Shown piece by piece: positions 17,816 to 27,733 of a DNA stretch of 44,198 bases (positions within the stretch are counted from its first letter, which is position 1; the number at the start of each line of letters is the position of its first letter). Location: the NCBI GenBank assembly GCA_013287135.1, contig JABDEK010000029.1, forward strand, positions 1 to 44,198, in the 5' to 3' direction. The notes beneath the pieces were generated by a model, which saw only the letters and a program-made list of their open reading frames with translations, had not been told where the DNA came from and did not search any database. Position numbers and translations under genes: made by a program. This DNA is from Acidobacteriota bacterium. Its GTDB lineage: Bacteria > Acidobacteriota > Terriglobia > Acidiferrales > UBA7541.

Positions 17816-18112
17816 TCACGGTTTTTGCGGGCGGCTGGATTTGAACATCTTGAGCATTCGATCAGTGATTAGAAAGCCGCCGACAACGTTGCTGGTGGCT
17901 GCAACAATCGCGATTGTGCCGAGCACGGTCGATAGTGTGCTTTTATGAGCGCCGACCAAGAGAATGGCGCCCACGACGGCGATCGCGTCGAGCGCGTTCG
18001 TCAAGGACATGAGCGGCGTATGCAGCAATGGAGAAATACGCCGAATCACTTCGAAGCCGATGAAAGCGGCGAGCATGAAGACGTACAGGTCGGTCATCAA
18101 ATCTAATTTCAT
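17816..18112 (-). CDS. pntAB: NAD(P) transhydrogenase subunit alpha, membrane part
   Basis: A 98-residue protein with about three membrane helices, including LYVFMLAAFIGFEVIRRIS and AIVAATSNVVGGFLITDRML. It matches the membrane-spanning C-terminal piece that is fused to domain I in the enterobacterial alpha subunit and is separate in Rhodospirillum-type three-subunit enzymes. It forms the proton channel with PntB. It sits between pntAA and pntB with 5-base gaps on both sides, so the three are surely co-transcribed. Confidence 0.95.
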   Translation of the reverse strand: MKLDLMTDLYVFMLAAFIGFEVIRRISPLLHTPLMSLTNALDAIAVVGAILLVGAHKSTLSTVLGTIAIVAATSNVVGGFLITDRMLKMFKSSRPQKP

Positions 18113-18117
18113 AAAGT

Positions 18118-19299
18118 CTAATTTCCTCCCTGCTTTTCGGCGAGCGCCGGCAATTTGTAAAACTCGCGAACTCGCGGGTTGACTATTTCACCTTGCTTGG
18201 TTACCAGCGTGCTGCGAATAATCTCGTCTTCGAGGTTTAGCTGTAGCTTTCCATCTTTTACCAGGTGCAGCAAGAAAGCGCTGATGTTGCGCGCATACAT
18301 CTGGCTCGCGTGATACGGAACGCGGCTAGCCAGATTGATCCAGCCAATAATGCTGACGCCATGCTCGATTACAACTTCGCCCGGCCTGGTAAGTTCGCAG
18401 TTTCCTCCGCGCTCTGAAGCCAAATCGACGATTACGGAGCCCGGCGCCATGCGCGCGACCATCTCTCGCGTAACCAGAACTGGTGATTTTTGTCCTGGAA
18501 TTACGGCAGCAGTTATGACCACATCGCTTTCTGCCACCACGCGACCGAGCAGTTCGCGCTGGGCCCTGTAGAAATCTTCACTTTGCGCTCGCGCATAGCC
18601 CCCGGCGTCCTGCGCATCGATAGCTTCGATGGGAAGTTCCACAAATCGACCGCCCAAACTGTGCACCTGTTCTTTGGCTGCGGGCCGCATGTCGTAAGCA
18701 GAAGTGACGGCTCCAAGCCGGCGAGCGGTGGCGATAGCTTGCAGTCCGGCGACACCTGCACCGATTACGAAAACGCGTCCGGGTGTAATAGTGCCGGCAG
18801 CGGTCGTCAGCATGGGGAACATTCTGGGAAGAGTGTCCGCGGCGATCAGGACCGCTTTGTAACCGCATATGGTGCCCATGGAGGAAAGCGCGTCCATGCT
18901 TTGCGCGCGGGTTGTTCGAGGCATCAATTCCACAGAAAATGAAATCGCGCCGGTGGCGGCAATCTCTTGCACCGTTTCCAGGCTCCCCAGTGGTCGCAGA
19001 AATCCGATTAACGCTTGGTCGCGGTGTAACAGCGCAAGGTCGCCTTTACCGGATTTATCATTCGAGCCGTAGGACAATACCTGGACAATGATATCGGCCG
19101 CACGAAAAACGTCAGCGCGCTGGGGAACGATCTTTATACCCTTTGCTAGGTATTCCGCATCAGGATAGCCAGCGCCCACACCCGCGCCGGCTTCTAGAAC
19201 AACTTCGATGCCAGCTTTCGTGAGATTTGGAACTACTGCGGGCGTCAACGCGACTCGCAACTCCCCTGGAAAGCTTTCTCGCGGTACTCCTACGATCAC
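18118..19299 (-). CDS. pntAA: NAD(P) transhydrogenase subunit alpha, NAD-binding part
   Basis: A 393-residue soluble domain I of the transhydrogenase, related to alanine dehydrogenase. The N-terminus VGVPRESFPGELRVALTPA is typical. A Rossmann motif GAGVAGLQAIATARRLGA (about 170-187) binds NAD(H). RAQSMDALSSM and the ITAAVIPGQKSPVLVT segment are conserved. It takes hydride from NADH in the cytoplasm and passes it to PntB-bound NADP+. It is the first gene of the pntAA-pntAB-pntB operon. The 287-bp gap upstream is shared with the divergent formamidase gene. Confidence 0.96.
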   Translation of the reverse strand: MIVGVPRESFPGELRVALTPAVVPNLTKAGIEVVLEAGAGVGAGYPDAEYLAKGIKIVPQRADVFRAADIIVQVLSYGSNDKSGKGDLALLHRDQALIGFLRPLGSLETVQEIAATGAISFSVELMPRTTRAQSMDALSSMGTICGYKAVLIAADTLPRMFPMLTTAAGTITPGRVFVIGAGVAGLQAIATARRLGAVTSAYDMRPAAKEQVHSLGGRFVELPIEAIDAQDAGGYARAQSEDFYRAQRELLGRVVAESDVVITAAVIPGQKSPVLVTREMVARMAPGSVIVDLASERGGNCELTRPGEVVIEHGVSIIGWINLASRVPYHASQMYARNISAFLLHLVKDGKLQLNLEDEIIRSTLVTKQGEIVNPRVREFYKLPALAEKQGGN

Positions 19300-19533
19300 T
19301 AGAGCTTCTCCGGGTTGAGGACGTTACATTTTGCCGCCCTGGGAAGATGAACGAACTGTATCTGGAAATTAGAAGGGGACGAATTCATACGTACAGGTTT
19401 TGAGTAGGTCATCAAAGCAAAATATTCTGGAGGAGCGTAAAGTCAACTGTGAAAAACACGCACTCTCTAACGCCGACATTCTATCTGTAAAGCTGATAAA
19501 GTTCACTGACAATTGGAGAGCAGATTTTTCTGT

Positions 19534-19564
19534 CGATTCTGAATCATGAGTGAGTGCAGAATCG
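19534..19564. promoter_or_regulatory. Perfect inverted repeat in the pntAA/formamidase divergent region
   Basis: CGATTCTG (19534-19541) and CAGAATCG (19557-19564) are an exact 8-bp inverted repeat with a 15-base spacer, ending 22 bases before the formamidase start. It could be an operator for a dimeric regulator or an mRNA leader hairpin that would sit just before the Shine-Dalgarno. No regulator gene is nearby. Chance occurrence is possible. Confidence 0.3.
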
Positions 19565-19586
19565 GGTTCATCAAGCTGGGGAAAGT

Positions 19587-20468
19587 ATGAGCGAGAAAGA
19601 TCAGGCTTGGCGGAATTGGCCGCTGGTGCGAATTGAGAAAGAATATTCGCCGAGCAGTTGCGTACCGTCCGCCGAGCCGTTTATGGCGGAGTATGCGATC
19701 CGGAGCAGCAAGGCTGCAGAAACCCTCGCTTGCCATAAGGATCTACGCTGGGGCGGGCATCCCGACGAAACCTTGGATTTTTTCCCCGTGCCTTCGAAAA
19801 ATTCTCCATTGCTGGTTTTCCTTCACGGAGGCTACTGGCAAGAGCTGTCGAAAAATGAATCGCTGTTTCTCGCGCCCGATTGCGTAGCGAACGGGATCGC
19901 ATTTGCCTCCATCAACTACACCCTGGCGCCGCGGGCTGGCGTGGAAAAAATCGTTGATCAATGCCGGCGAGCAGTGGCCTGGCTGCATCGGCAAGCTGAT
20001 GCGCTGGGCTTCGATCGCAACCGGATTTTTATTTCAGGGAGCTCTGCCGGCGCGCATTTGGCGGCCATGATGTTGTTGAAGGGCTGGCAAACAACGGTGG
20101 GCCTTTCCGATCATGCCGTTGCGGGCGCGATTTTACTCAGCGGAATCTACGATCTCGAACCCTTGGTAGGAACGTACATTTCGAAGCCGTTGAACCTTAC
20201 AGCCGCGGACGCACACGGCCTCAGTCCCATGAACTTGGCATTGGGCCGCCCGGTGCCAGGCATCGTAGCGTGGGGAGAAAACGAAACGAGCGAATCGAAG
20301 CGCCAAAGCAAAGGCTACGCGTCGCGGTTGCACGATGCGGACTTTCCGGTTTCGGCGTTTGAAGTCGCTGGAGCGAATCACTTCGATATAGTTTTAGGTA
20401 TGGCTGATCCGCAGACGCCTTTAGGACGTGCGACGCTGGAATTAATTGCGGGTAAGGCGCTCGCCTGA
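19587..20468 (+). CDS. Kynurenine formamidase (AFMID-type alpha/beta hydrolase)
   Basis: A 293-residue alpha/beta hydrolase. An HGGYW oxyanion-hole motif (about 84-88) and a nucleophile elbow ISGSSAGAHLAA match the arylformamidase/AFMID esterase type rather than the metal-dependent KynB cyclase type. The catalytic His is probably that in GANHFDIV near the end. It would hydrolyse N-formylkynurenine to kynurenine and formate, the second step of tryptophan catabolism. The ATG at 19587 follows GGGGAAAG. An in-frame start 33 bases upstream has no ribosome site. It converges on kynU with 8 bases between stops and supplies the one step missing from the opposite operon, which supports the assignment. 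Another short-chain ester hydrolase is the alternative. Confidence 0.8.
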   Translation: MSEKDQAWRNWPLVRIEKEYSPSSCVPSAEPFMAEYAIRSSKAAETLACHKDLRWGGHPDETLDFFPVPSKNSPLLVFLHGGYWQELSKNESLFLAPDCVANGIAFASINYTLAPRAGVEKIVDQCRRAVAWLHRQADALGFDRNRIFISGSSAGAHLAAMMLLKGWQTTVGLSDHAVAGAILLSGIYDLEPLVGTYISKPLNLTAADAHGLSPMNLALGRPVPGIVAWGENETSESKRQSKGYASRLHDADFPVSAFEVAGANHFDIVLGMADPQTPLGRATLELIAGKALA

Positions 20469-20476
20469 AAGCGAAG

Positions 20477-21757
20477 TTAGCTGCGCGTCGCAGCTAGGAA
20501 CTTCTCAGCAAAAGTGTGAACGTCTGAGAATGTGTTGTAAAGAGGTACTGGCGCGACGCGCATAATGTCAGGCTCCCGCCAGTCGCAAATAATTCCTTCT
20601 TTCGCGAGAGCGTCGCAAACCTCGCGGCCATTTTCGCTGATTCGCATCGATAACTGTGCTCCCCGATGCGCGCCATCGCGTGGAGTGATGATTGAAAAGG
20701 CCTTTTTGGAAGACGTCTGATTGAGCAAGAACTCCAGATAGCCTGTCAGTAGTTCGCTTTTCGCACGCAAGCGCTGCATGGTTGCTTCGTCAAAAATATC
20801 GAGTGAAGCCCGCAGCGCGGCTGCCGACAGAATGGATGGATTGCTAAGTTGCCAGCCTTCGGCTCCCGGTATGGCATGAAAATCCGGCGGCATGCGGAAA
20901 CGGTTTTCCTTGTCGTGGCCCCACCAGCCGGCGAACCGCGGCAATTTTGGATCTCGCGCGTGGCGTTCGTGTACGAAGCATCCGGCTATGGCGCCGGGAC
21001 CAGCATTGAGGTATTTGTAACTGCACCAGACTGCGAAGTCGATATCCCAGTCATGTAATTTCAACGAAAGATTTCCGGCTGCGTGCGCCATATCGAATCC
21101 GACCACGCATCCTTTAGCGTGTCCGGCATCCGTGATCGGGCGAAAATCAAATGCTTGTCCCGAGTAATAATTAACGCCGCCGAGCAGCACCAATGCGATT
21201 CTCTCCCCGTCACGCTCGATTAGCTCTTGGATGTCCTCAGTGCGAATCCACGTTTCGCCCGAGCGAGGTTTTACTTCGATCAATCCTTCTGCCGGGCCGT
21301 AGCCGTGATACTGAATTTGTGACTTCACCGCGTATTGATCGGAAGGAAAGGCGTTAGCTTCGATCAGTATTTTGTTTCGTTTCGCGGTAGGGCGGTAGAA
21401 AGAAACCATCATCAGGTGCAGGTTAACTGTAAGCGAGTTCATCGCCACTACTTCAATGGGAAGCGCGCCCACTAGACGTGCTACGGACCCGCTAAGAATC
21501 TCGTGGTACGGCATCCACGGATTCCGCGCCTGAAAATGGGCTTCGACGCCGAGTCGGGCCCAATCTTCGAATTCCTGTTCCACATACCTACGAGTGGATT
21601 TTGGCTGCAATCCAAGGGAGTGGCCACAGAGATAGACGCAATCGGAGCCATTCGCCAATTTTGGGATGTGAAAACGTTCGCGAAAGTCCCGGAGCGGGTC
21701 GCCTACTGTTTGTGCCGCGGCAAATTCCTTGGTCGCCTCGAATGCGATACCAGGCAC
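20477..21757 (-). CDS. kynU: Kynureninase
   Basis: A 426-residue PLP-dependent enzyme of the aspartate-aminotransferase fold. DCVYLCGHSLGLQPK near the N-terminus and the PLP-lysine motif WCSYKYLNAGPGAIAG are those of kynureninases, and FDMAHAAGNL holds the PLP-pairing Asp. It cleaves 3-hydroxykynurenine to 3-hydroxyanthranilate and alanine. Length matches the family (about 415-430). The GTG start immediately follows the TAG of kmo with no gap, and a GGAG lies within the kmo end, so translation is probably coupled. It is the last gene of the six-gene kynurenine operon. Confidence 0.96.
   Translation of the reverse strand: MPGIAFEATKEFAAAQTVGDPLRDFRERFHIPKLANGSDCVYLCGHSLGLQPKSTRRYVEQEFEDWARLGVEAHFQARNPWMPYHEILSGSVARLVGALPIEVVAMNSLTVNLHLMMVSFYRPTAKRNKILIEANAFPSDQYAVKSQIQYHGYGPAEGLIEVKPRSGETWIRTEDIQELIERDGERIALVLLGGVNYYSGQAFDFRPITDAGHAKGCVVGFDMAHAAGNLSLKLHDWDIDFAVWCSYKYLNAGPGAIAGCFVHERHARDPKLPRFAGWWGHDKENRFRMPPDFHAIPGAEGWQLSNPSILSAAALRASLDIFDEATMQRLRAKSELLTGYLEFLLNQTSSKKAFSIITPRDGAHRGAQLSMRISENGREVCDALAKEGIICDWREPDIMRVAPVPLYNTFSDVHTFAEKFLAATRS
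20478..20496. terminator. Perfect stem-loop between formamidase and kynU stops
   Basis: TAGCTGCG (20478-20485) and CGCAGCTA (20489-20496) form an exact 8-bp stem with a three-base loop. It spans the kynU stop codon and lies 9 bases after the formamidase stop. Neither strand has a U-tract, so it is at best a weak bidirectional terminator or an mRNA-end stabiliser. Confidence 0.35.
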
Positions 21758-23122
21758 CTAGAGTTGCTCCAAGGGAGTTAGTTGGCGATGGATCATGGAT
21801 TCGGCTTTTTGCCAGTCGATATCCTGGATGCGATCGATCGATTGGCATAATTCGGACAGCATCGCGTCCTGGACGCGTCCCCGCGAGAGAGCTACAGAAT
21901 AGGGAATGCGCTGAAAAGTGACCATCGCATACTTGGGGACGAAAAGGCGCGGATATTTGGCTTCGAGCGCGAGCTCCACTTTTTTCTTGAACAGGAACCG
22001 TGGATCAGCGACACGATCCCTCATCTCGATAAAATTTTCGAGAGCTAAATCGGCGATAGCGTCGGTATTTGCCTTCCGCAAGCGCTCAAATTCGGAGAAA
22101 ATCGTGGCCCACTCCGGTCCGTGGCGATCGATAAGTTCCAGCAGGGCAGTGCAGTCTTCGAACGCACAATTCATGCCCTGACCGAAAAAGGGAACGATGG
22201 CGTGGGCGGCGTCACCGATCAATAGCGATTTTGCATCCACATGCCATGGCGAACACTTCACAGTTACCATGGACCCGGTCGGATTGTCGCGAAAGTTTTC
22301 GCGGAGCTGGGGCATCAGCGGCGCTGCATCCGGGAAGTTCGACTCGAAGAATTCCAGGAATTTGGTCTCTGAATCGAGATTCGTAAAACTTGTTTTGCCT
22401 TCAAAGGGCAGAAAAAGTATGCACGCAAAGGTGCCCTCCACATTGGGCAATGCGATCAGCATGTGCGATCCGCGCGGCCATATGTGCAGGGCGTTCGGCT
22501 CCAGAACGTGTTTTGCATCGGGCCCAGCGGCAATAGTGAGCTCTTTATAGCCGTAGTCGAGATACCGTTGTGACAAATTGAACCGGTTGAGCTTGTGCAT
22601 GGCGAGTCGGACCGCCGAAGACGCACCGTCAGCGCCGATGATAACGCCGGAATCGACATCAGTTTCGCTAGCGGTCTGTTCGTTGCGGAAGCGAGCGATC
22701 CCGGAATGCAAATCGAGCCCCCTACAACGTTCGTCGAAATGTATCTTGACGGCGCGTTTTTCGGCTTCATTCATGAGCGCGGCATTCAAGTCCGCCCGAG
22801 AAATCGAATTGATCACCTCTGTTTCATTTTTTCCGTAGGGCTGAAACGTAAGCTCGCCAGACAGCGAGTGCATCATGCGGCCCTTCATCGGAATGATGAT
22901 ATCGCGCATGGATTCCCATAGGCCTGCTTCGCGCAACGCGTGGATTCCACGAACGGAAATGGCGAGATTGATAGAGCGGCCGGCTGACAAACGAACGCGG
23001 CGCGGGTCCGGACGCCGTTCGTAAATTGTGACGCGAAATCCGCGCTGGACGAGTGAAATCGCGAGCAGGGGACCGGTAAGTCCGGCGCCGACGATGGTAA
23101 CTGTATCGGATGCACTTGGCAT
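21758..23122 (-). CDS. kmo: Kynurenine 3-monooxygenase
   Basis: A 454-residue FAD-dependent aromatic hydroxylase. The N-terminal Rossmann motif VGAGLTGPLLAISL and acidic end VTIYERRPDPR bind FAD. The GDAAHAIVPFFGQGMNCAFED motif is that of class A flavin monooxygenases, and RSINLAISVRG is KMO-specific. It uses NADPH and O2 to convert kynurenine to 3-hydroxykynurenine. The ATG at 23122 puts the FAD motif at the usual distance. A TTG 18 bases upstream (23140) is also open, and neither has a clear Shine-Dalgarno. Eukaryotic KMOs add a C-terminal membrane anchor, and no comparable helix is evident here. Confidence 0.95.
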   Translation of the reverse strand: MPSASDTVTIVGAGLTGPLLAISLVQRGFRVTIYERRPDPRRVRLSAGRSINLAISVRGIHALREAGLWESMRDIIIPMKGRMMHSLSGELTFQPYGKNETEVINSISRADLNAALMNEAEKRAVKIHFDERCRGLDLHSGIARFRNEQTASETDVDSGVIIGADGASSAVRLAMHKLNRFNLSQRYLDYGYKELTIAAGPDAKHVLEPNALHIWPRGSHMLIALPNVEGTFACILFLPFEGKTSFTNLDSETKFLEFFESNFPDAAPLMPQLRENFRDNPTGSMVTVKCSPWHVDAKSLLIGDAAHAIVPFFGQGMNCAFEDCTALLELIDRHGPEWATIFSEFERLRKANTDAIADLALENFIEMRDRVADPRFLFKKKVELALEAKYPRLFVPKYAMVTFQRIPYSVALSRGRVQDAMLSELCQSIDRIQDIDWQKAESMIHRQLTPLEQL

Positions 23123-23165
23123 GTATCGGGGGAATCTCAATCGCCGCGGATTAGTGGCGCGGCGC

Positions 23166-25109
23166 CTAATCCTCCAAAAGCGAACGTGCTTCCCAAAGTT
23201 CCGGAAAGAATTTTTTCTCCAGTGTGAGTTTCAGATACGAAGAGCCCATGCTTCCGCCCGTGCCCATGCGCACCCCTATGGTGCGTTCGACCATCTGGAT
23301 GTGGCGCAGCCGCCAACTCACCACCAGTTCGTCGAACTCCGTCAAGCGCTCGCACACGTCAATCCAATCGCGATGATTGCGCTCGTCCTTGTATAGCGCT
23401 CGCACCGCTTTGGCACGGGCCTCGAAACGTTCGCGGTCGGTGGCTGTGCTATGCAGTTCTGGGAGCTTACCCAGCGTTTTTAGAGCTTCGAAGAAAACGT
23501 CGTGAAGGGAATCTTCACGCAGCCGACGATGCAAAACGGCTTGCGTTTCGGGAGTGAGCTCGTGATAACGCAACATCTTTTCGTCTTTTAAGCCGCACAG
23601 AAATTCGAGTTCCCGAAATTGTTCCGACTGAAATCCGCTGGCCGGATTCAATTTTTCGCGGAAGGCAAGAAAATGAGTGGGCAGCATGGTCTCCAGAATA
23701 GTGAACTGCTCCACCAACACTCGCATGATTTCAGTGCAGCGGCGAAGCAATCGCGCAGCTTCGTACACGCCATCGCGAGAACCAGTGTCGGCTGCAGCCG
23801 CGCGCAGGTTGGCCACCACCGCGTCCAGGTCGTGCAGCAATTCCTTGAACCAGAGCTCGTAAGTTTGATGAATGATGATGAAGAGTAGTTCGTCGTGATG
23901 TGCAGGCGAAGACACTTGATGCTGAAGTGCTAACAATTCCGGTACTCGAAGATAAGAACTGTAGGTCAGCCGCTTCTCGGGCGTTTGCGTAGCGGTCCCG
24001 GAAGATAAGTCTTGTTCTGTTGCCGACCCATTTGTAAACGGGCAGCCTCCAGCGGCTTCTGACTTCTGTGCAGTTGCGGATGCTGGCGACTTGGCTTCTT
24101 CGGTCCTGGTATCCAAACTCGGCAAGTTCAAAAATCTAACGGCATTGTCCCCCAGCAACTTCTTTTTTACTTCTTGCGAGAATGGGCTTTCGCGAATCAG
24201 CGCGCCAGCGCGCAATTCGCCTAGCGGATAAGGATAGTCGGAGCCGAGAAGCACGCGATCGCCGCCCAGTATCGAAACGAGGAATTGCAATGTGCGCTGT
24301 TCGAACACTGCGGAATCCACGGAAAGACGATCCAGATAATGGCTAGGAGCAAACTGCGATACTCCACGTGCTCCCTCATGATTCTTCCAGGCGTTTTCCA
24401 GGCGCCCCAAAAGGAAAGCAAAACTCCCCCCGCCGTGTGCGAAGCAGATCCGCAAGTTTGGCGGCAAACGATCGAAAGCTCCACTCAGAATCATCGACGC
24501 AAGTGACAAATAGGTTTCCGTGGGCATACCCACTGTCCAAGGGAGCATATAGTTCGGCATGCGCTCGCGAGCCAACATGTCCCAGGGATGCACGAACACG
24601 GCCGCGCCCTGAGCCGCGCAGTGCTGCAGGAATTTCACTATGCCCGGATCGTCGAGATTTTTTTCTCCAACGTGATTTCCAATCTGGACGCCCAAGTGAC
24701 CATCACGCATGCAACGGTCAAGCTCAGCGCAAGCAAGCTCAATATCCTGCAGGGGAACTTGGCAAAAAGATTTCAGCCTGCCTGTGGAACGTTGGCACAT
24801 CTCGAGCGCAACATCGTTAAACAAGCGCGAGCAATCCACAGCGTGTTTCGCTTCGCGGGCATAAGCAAAAAGAACCGGGGTGGCGGAAATGATTTGCATG
24901 TCAATGCCATTGCGATCCATGTTTTCCAGACGCACGTTCACGTCCCAGCAGGCGGAAGTGACGTGCCGGAACACGCGGTCGCCCAACAGGATGTCGGCTT
25001 TGCCCGGACCCGTGTGTTTGATAGAGGGCCAATCGGGCGTGCCGTATCGCGCCGCGAGGTCGGGCCAGGATTCAGGAAAAAAGTGGGTGTGTATATCGAT
25101 GACTGGCAT
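23166..25109 (-). CDS. Fusion of ACMS decarboxylase and tryptophan 2,3-dioxygenase
   Basis: One 647-residue reading frame joins two kynurenine-pathway enzymes. Residues 1 to about 330 are 2-amino-3-carboxymuconate-6-semialdehyde decarboxylase of the amidohydrolase family. Metal ligands are His7 and His9 (IDIHTHF), His174 (FVHPWDM) and Asp291 (GSDYPYPLGE), with the catalytic His225 in AHGGG. Residues about 331-380 are a linker rich in Ala, Ser, Thr and Glu. Residues about 381-647 are tryptophan 2,3-dioxygenase (267 residues; stand-alone enzymes about 280). They include FIIIHQTYELWFKELL (distal His414), GFQSEQFRELE (Arg499), proximal heme His603 (RLRHIQMVERTIG) and the GTGGS substrate loop. All key residues of both enzymes are present. 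No ATG lies in the linker, and I found no ribosome site that would start TDO alone. It catalyses steps 1 and 6 of the route. Confidence 0.95.
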   Translation of the reverse strand: MPVIDIHTHFFPESWPDLAARYGTPDWPSIKHTGPGKADILLGDRVFRHVTSACWDVNVRLENMDRNGIDMQIISATPVLFAYAREAKHAVDCSRLFNDVALEMCQRSTGRLKSFCQVPLQDIELACAELDRCMRDGHLGVQIGNHVGEKNLDDPGIVKFLQHCAAQGAAVFVHPWDMLARERMPNYMLPWTVGMPTETYLSLASMILSGAFDRLPPNLRICFAHGGGSFAFLLGRLENAWKNHEGARGVSQFAPSHYLDRLSVDSAVFEQRTLQFLVSILGGDRVLLGSDYPYPLGELRAGALIRESPFSQEVKKKLLGDNAVRFLNLPSLDTRTEEAKSPASATAQKSEAAGGCPFTNGSATEQDLSSGTATQTPEKRLTYSSYLRVPELLALQHQVSSPAHHDELLFIIIHQTYELWFKELLHDLDAVVANLRAAAADTGSRDGVYEAARLLRRCTEIMRVLVEQFTILETMLPTHFLAFREKLNPASGFQSEQFRELEFLCGLKDEKMLRYHELTPETQAVLHRRLREDSLHDVFFEALKTLGKLPELHSTATDRERFEARAKAVRALYKDERNHRDWIDVCERLTEFDELVVSWRLRHIQMVERTIGVRMGTGGSMGSSYLKLTLEKKFFPELWEARSLLED

Positions 25110-25124
25110 TTGATAGGTGTCGCC

Positions 25125-26118
<994 letters not shown>

Positions 26119-26153
26119 TCAGAATCCTTGCAAGTGAAACGCAGAAAACTGGG

Positions 26154-27617
26154 TCACAACTTGATACAAATATTATTCAGTTCAGAGTAAAAATTCAGTG
26201 AATGCATGCCGCCTTCGCGTCCTATACCCGACAGCCCCGCGCCTCCAAATGGCGTGCGGAGGTCGCGCAGAAACCAACAATTAACCCAAGTGATTCCGAC
26301 GTGCAACTTTTCGGCAACGCGATGTCCACGTTTTAGATTTGTCGTCCAGACAGAAGCGGCCAGCCCATACTTTGTGTCGTTTGCCTTAGCGATGGCTTCT
26401 TCTTCCTTATCAAACGGCGCGACGTGGCAAACCGGCCCGAAGATTTCCTCTTTAACGCATCGAGCCGATTCCGCAAGGCCGGTCAAAATCGTCGGCTGAA
26501 TATAAAATCCGTCGTCCCGAGCATCTCCGAATATTGGAGTTCCGCCGCCTGCCAGGATTGTAGCGCCTTCCTTTTTTGCGAGATCATAGTAGCAGAGGAC
26601 TTTTGCGCGATGCTCTTTCGAAATCAGCGGGCCGGTCGTCGTTTTGTCGTCAGTTGGCCAGCCGAGGACGAGGCCTTCGGCTTTTTGCTTCAGCGCAGAG
26701 ACGAAGCGCTCAAACATCGGGCGTTCCACATAAACACGCTCGGCGCAGAGGCAGACCTGGCCCGTATTCAGAAAAACAGCATCGGCCAAACCGTTAATCG
26801 TTTCATCGAAATCGCAATCGGCAAATACGATCGCGGCATTTTTCCCGCCAAGCTCAAACGAGATCGGCTTCACCGTGGGCGCCACCGCGCGCATGATGGC
26901 CGATCCTGTTTTCGATTCGCCGGTGAAGGTAACCGCGTTCACATCAGCATGGCTGGTTAGAAATTCGCCCGCTGACCCGGAACCAAAACCATGAACTACG
27001 TTGAACACTCCGGGCGGCACTCCCGTCGATTGCATCACCTCCGCCAACAGAGTAGCGGTCGCCGGAGTTTCCTCGGACGGTTTTACCACCACGCAATTGC
27101 CGCAAGCCAGCGCCGGAGCGGTCTTCCACGTAAGAAGCAGCAACGGCAAATTCCACGGCGTAATGATGCCGACTACTCCGAGCGGTTTGCGAACGGAATA
27201 GTTCAGCGCGGAGACGTTGTCCTGTGTTTCCGTGCGAAAGGCTTCGAGCCCAGCGGATTTAACGAGGTCTGCGAAGATGCGAAAATTCGCGGCTCCGCGC
27301 GGGATGTCGATCTTTGAAGCTAGTGAAACAGGCTTGCCTGTGTCCGCCACTTCGGCTTGCACAAAGTCTTCGAAACGCTTTTCAATCCCGCCGGCGATTT
27401 TGTGCAAAACGGCGGCGCGGGCAGGGATGGTCAGTTTGCCCCAATCTCCGTTCAGCGCCCGGCGGGCCGATTCGACCGCTTGATTTACCAAAGATTCGTC
27501 AGCTTCTGAAACCTCCACGATCACCGAGCCATCGGCTGGATTGATATCAGCGAACTCGCGCGGACCGCGGACAAATTCCCCGTTCACATAGTTTTGAAGG
27601 AGCTTAGAGCCGGTCAC
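26154..27617 (-). CDS. 2-aminomuconate-6-semialdehyde dehydrogenase
   Basis: A 487-residue NAD+-dependent aldehyde dehydrogenase. PWNLPLLLLTWK (Asn156), general base Glu255 (FELGGKN) and nucleophile Cys289 in NTGQVCLCAERVYV are visible. That cysteine context is characteristic of the 2-hydroxymuconate/2-aminomuconate-semialdehyde dehydrogenase subgroup (NbaE, AmnC, eukaryotic ALDH8A1). It oxidises the ACMSD product to 2-aminomuconate before it can cyclise to picolinate. It is the first gene of the operon. The GTG start follows GGAG by 5 bases, and a TATAAT lies 46 bases upstream. NADH made here could feed the transhydrogenase encoded nearby. Confidence 0.92.
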   Translation of the reverse strand: MTGSKLLQNYVNGEFVRGPREFADINPADGSVIVEVSEADESLVNQAVESARRALNGDWGKLTIPARAAVLHKIAGGIEKRFEDFVQAEVADTGKPVSLASKIDIPRGAANFRIFADLVKSAGLEAFRTETQDNVSALNYSVRKPLGVVGIITPWNLPLLLLTWKTAPALACGNCVVVKPSEETPATATLLAEVMQSTGVPPGVFNVVHGFGSGSAGEFLTSHADVNAVTFTGESKTGSAIMRAVAPTVKPISFELGGKNAAIVFADCDFDETINGLADAVFLNTGQVCLCAERVYVERPMFERFVSALKQKAEGLVLGWPTDDKTTTGPLISKEHRAKVLCYYDLAKKEGATILAGGGTPIFGDARDDGFYIQPTILTGLAESARCVKEEIFGPVCHVAPFDKEEEAIAKANDTKYGLAASVWTTNLKRGHRVAEKLHVGITWVNCWFLRDLRTPFGGAGLSGIGREGGMHSLNFYSELNNICIKL

Positions 27618-27662
27618 TCGTTCTCCAAATGCACAGAGGCGAGGCAGGAATCATGAACGAAC

Positions 27663-27668
27663 ATTATA
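27663..27668 (-). promoter_or_regulatory. Consensus -10 box of the kynurenine operon
   Basis: A perfect TATAAT on the minus strand sits 46 bases upstream of the AMSDH GTG start, in the only sizeable gap before the operon (27618-27733). No good TTGACA lies 16-18 bases further upstream, so the promoter may depend on an activator or use an extended contact. Assignment rests on position and the -10 match alone. Confidence 0.45.
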
Positions 27669-27733
27669 CTCAACTAAAGGGAATTAATAGCGGGCGCACA
27701 TCCATCCGTAGGCGACACGAATCCTGCGATTTG

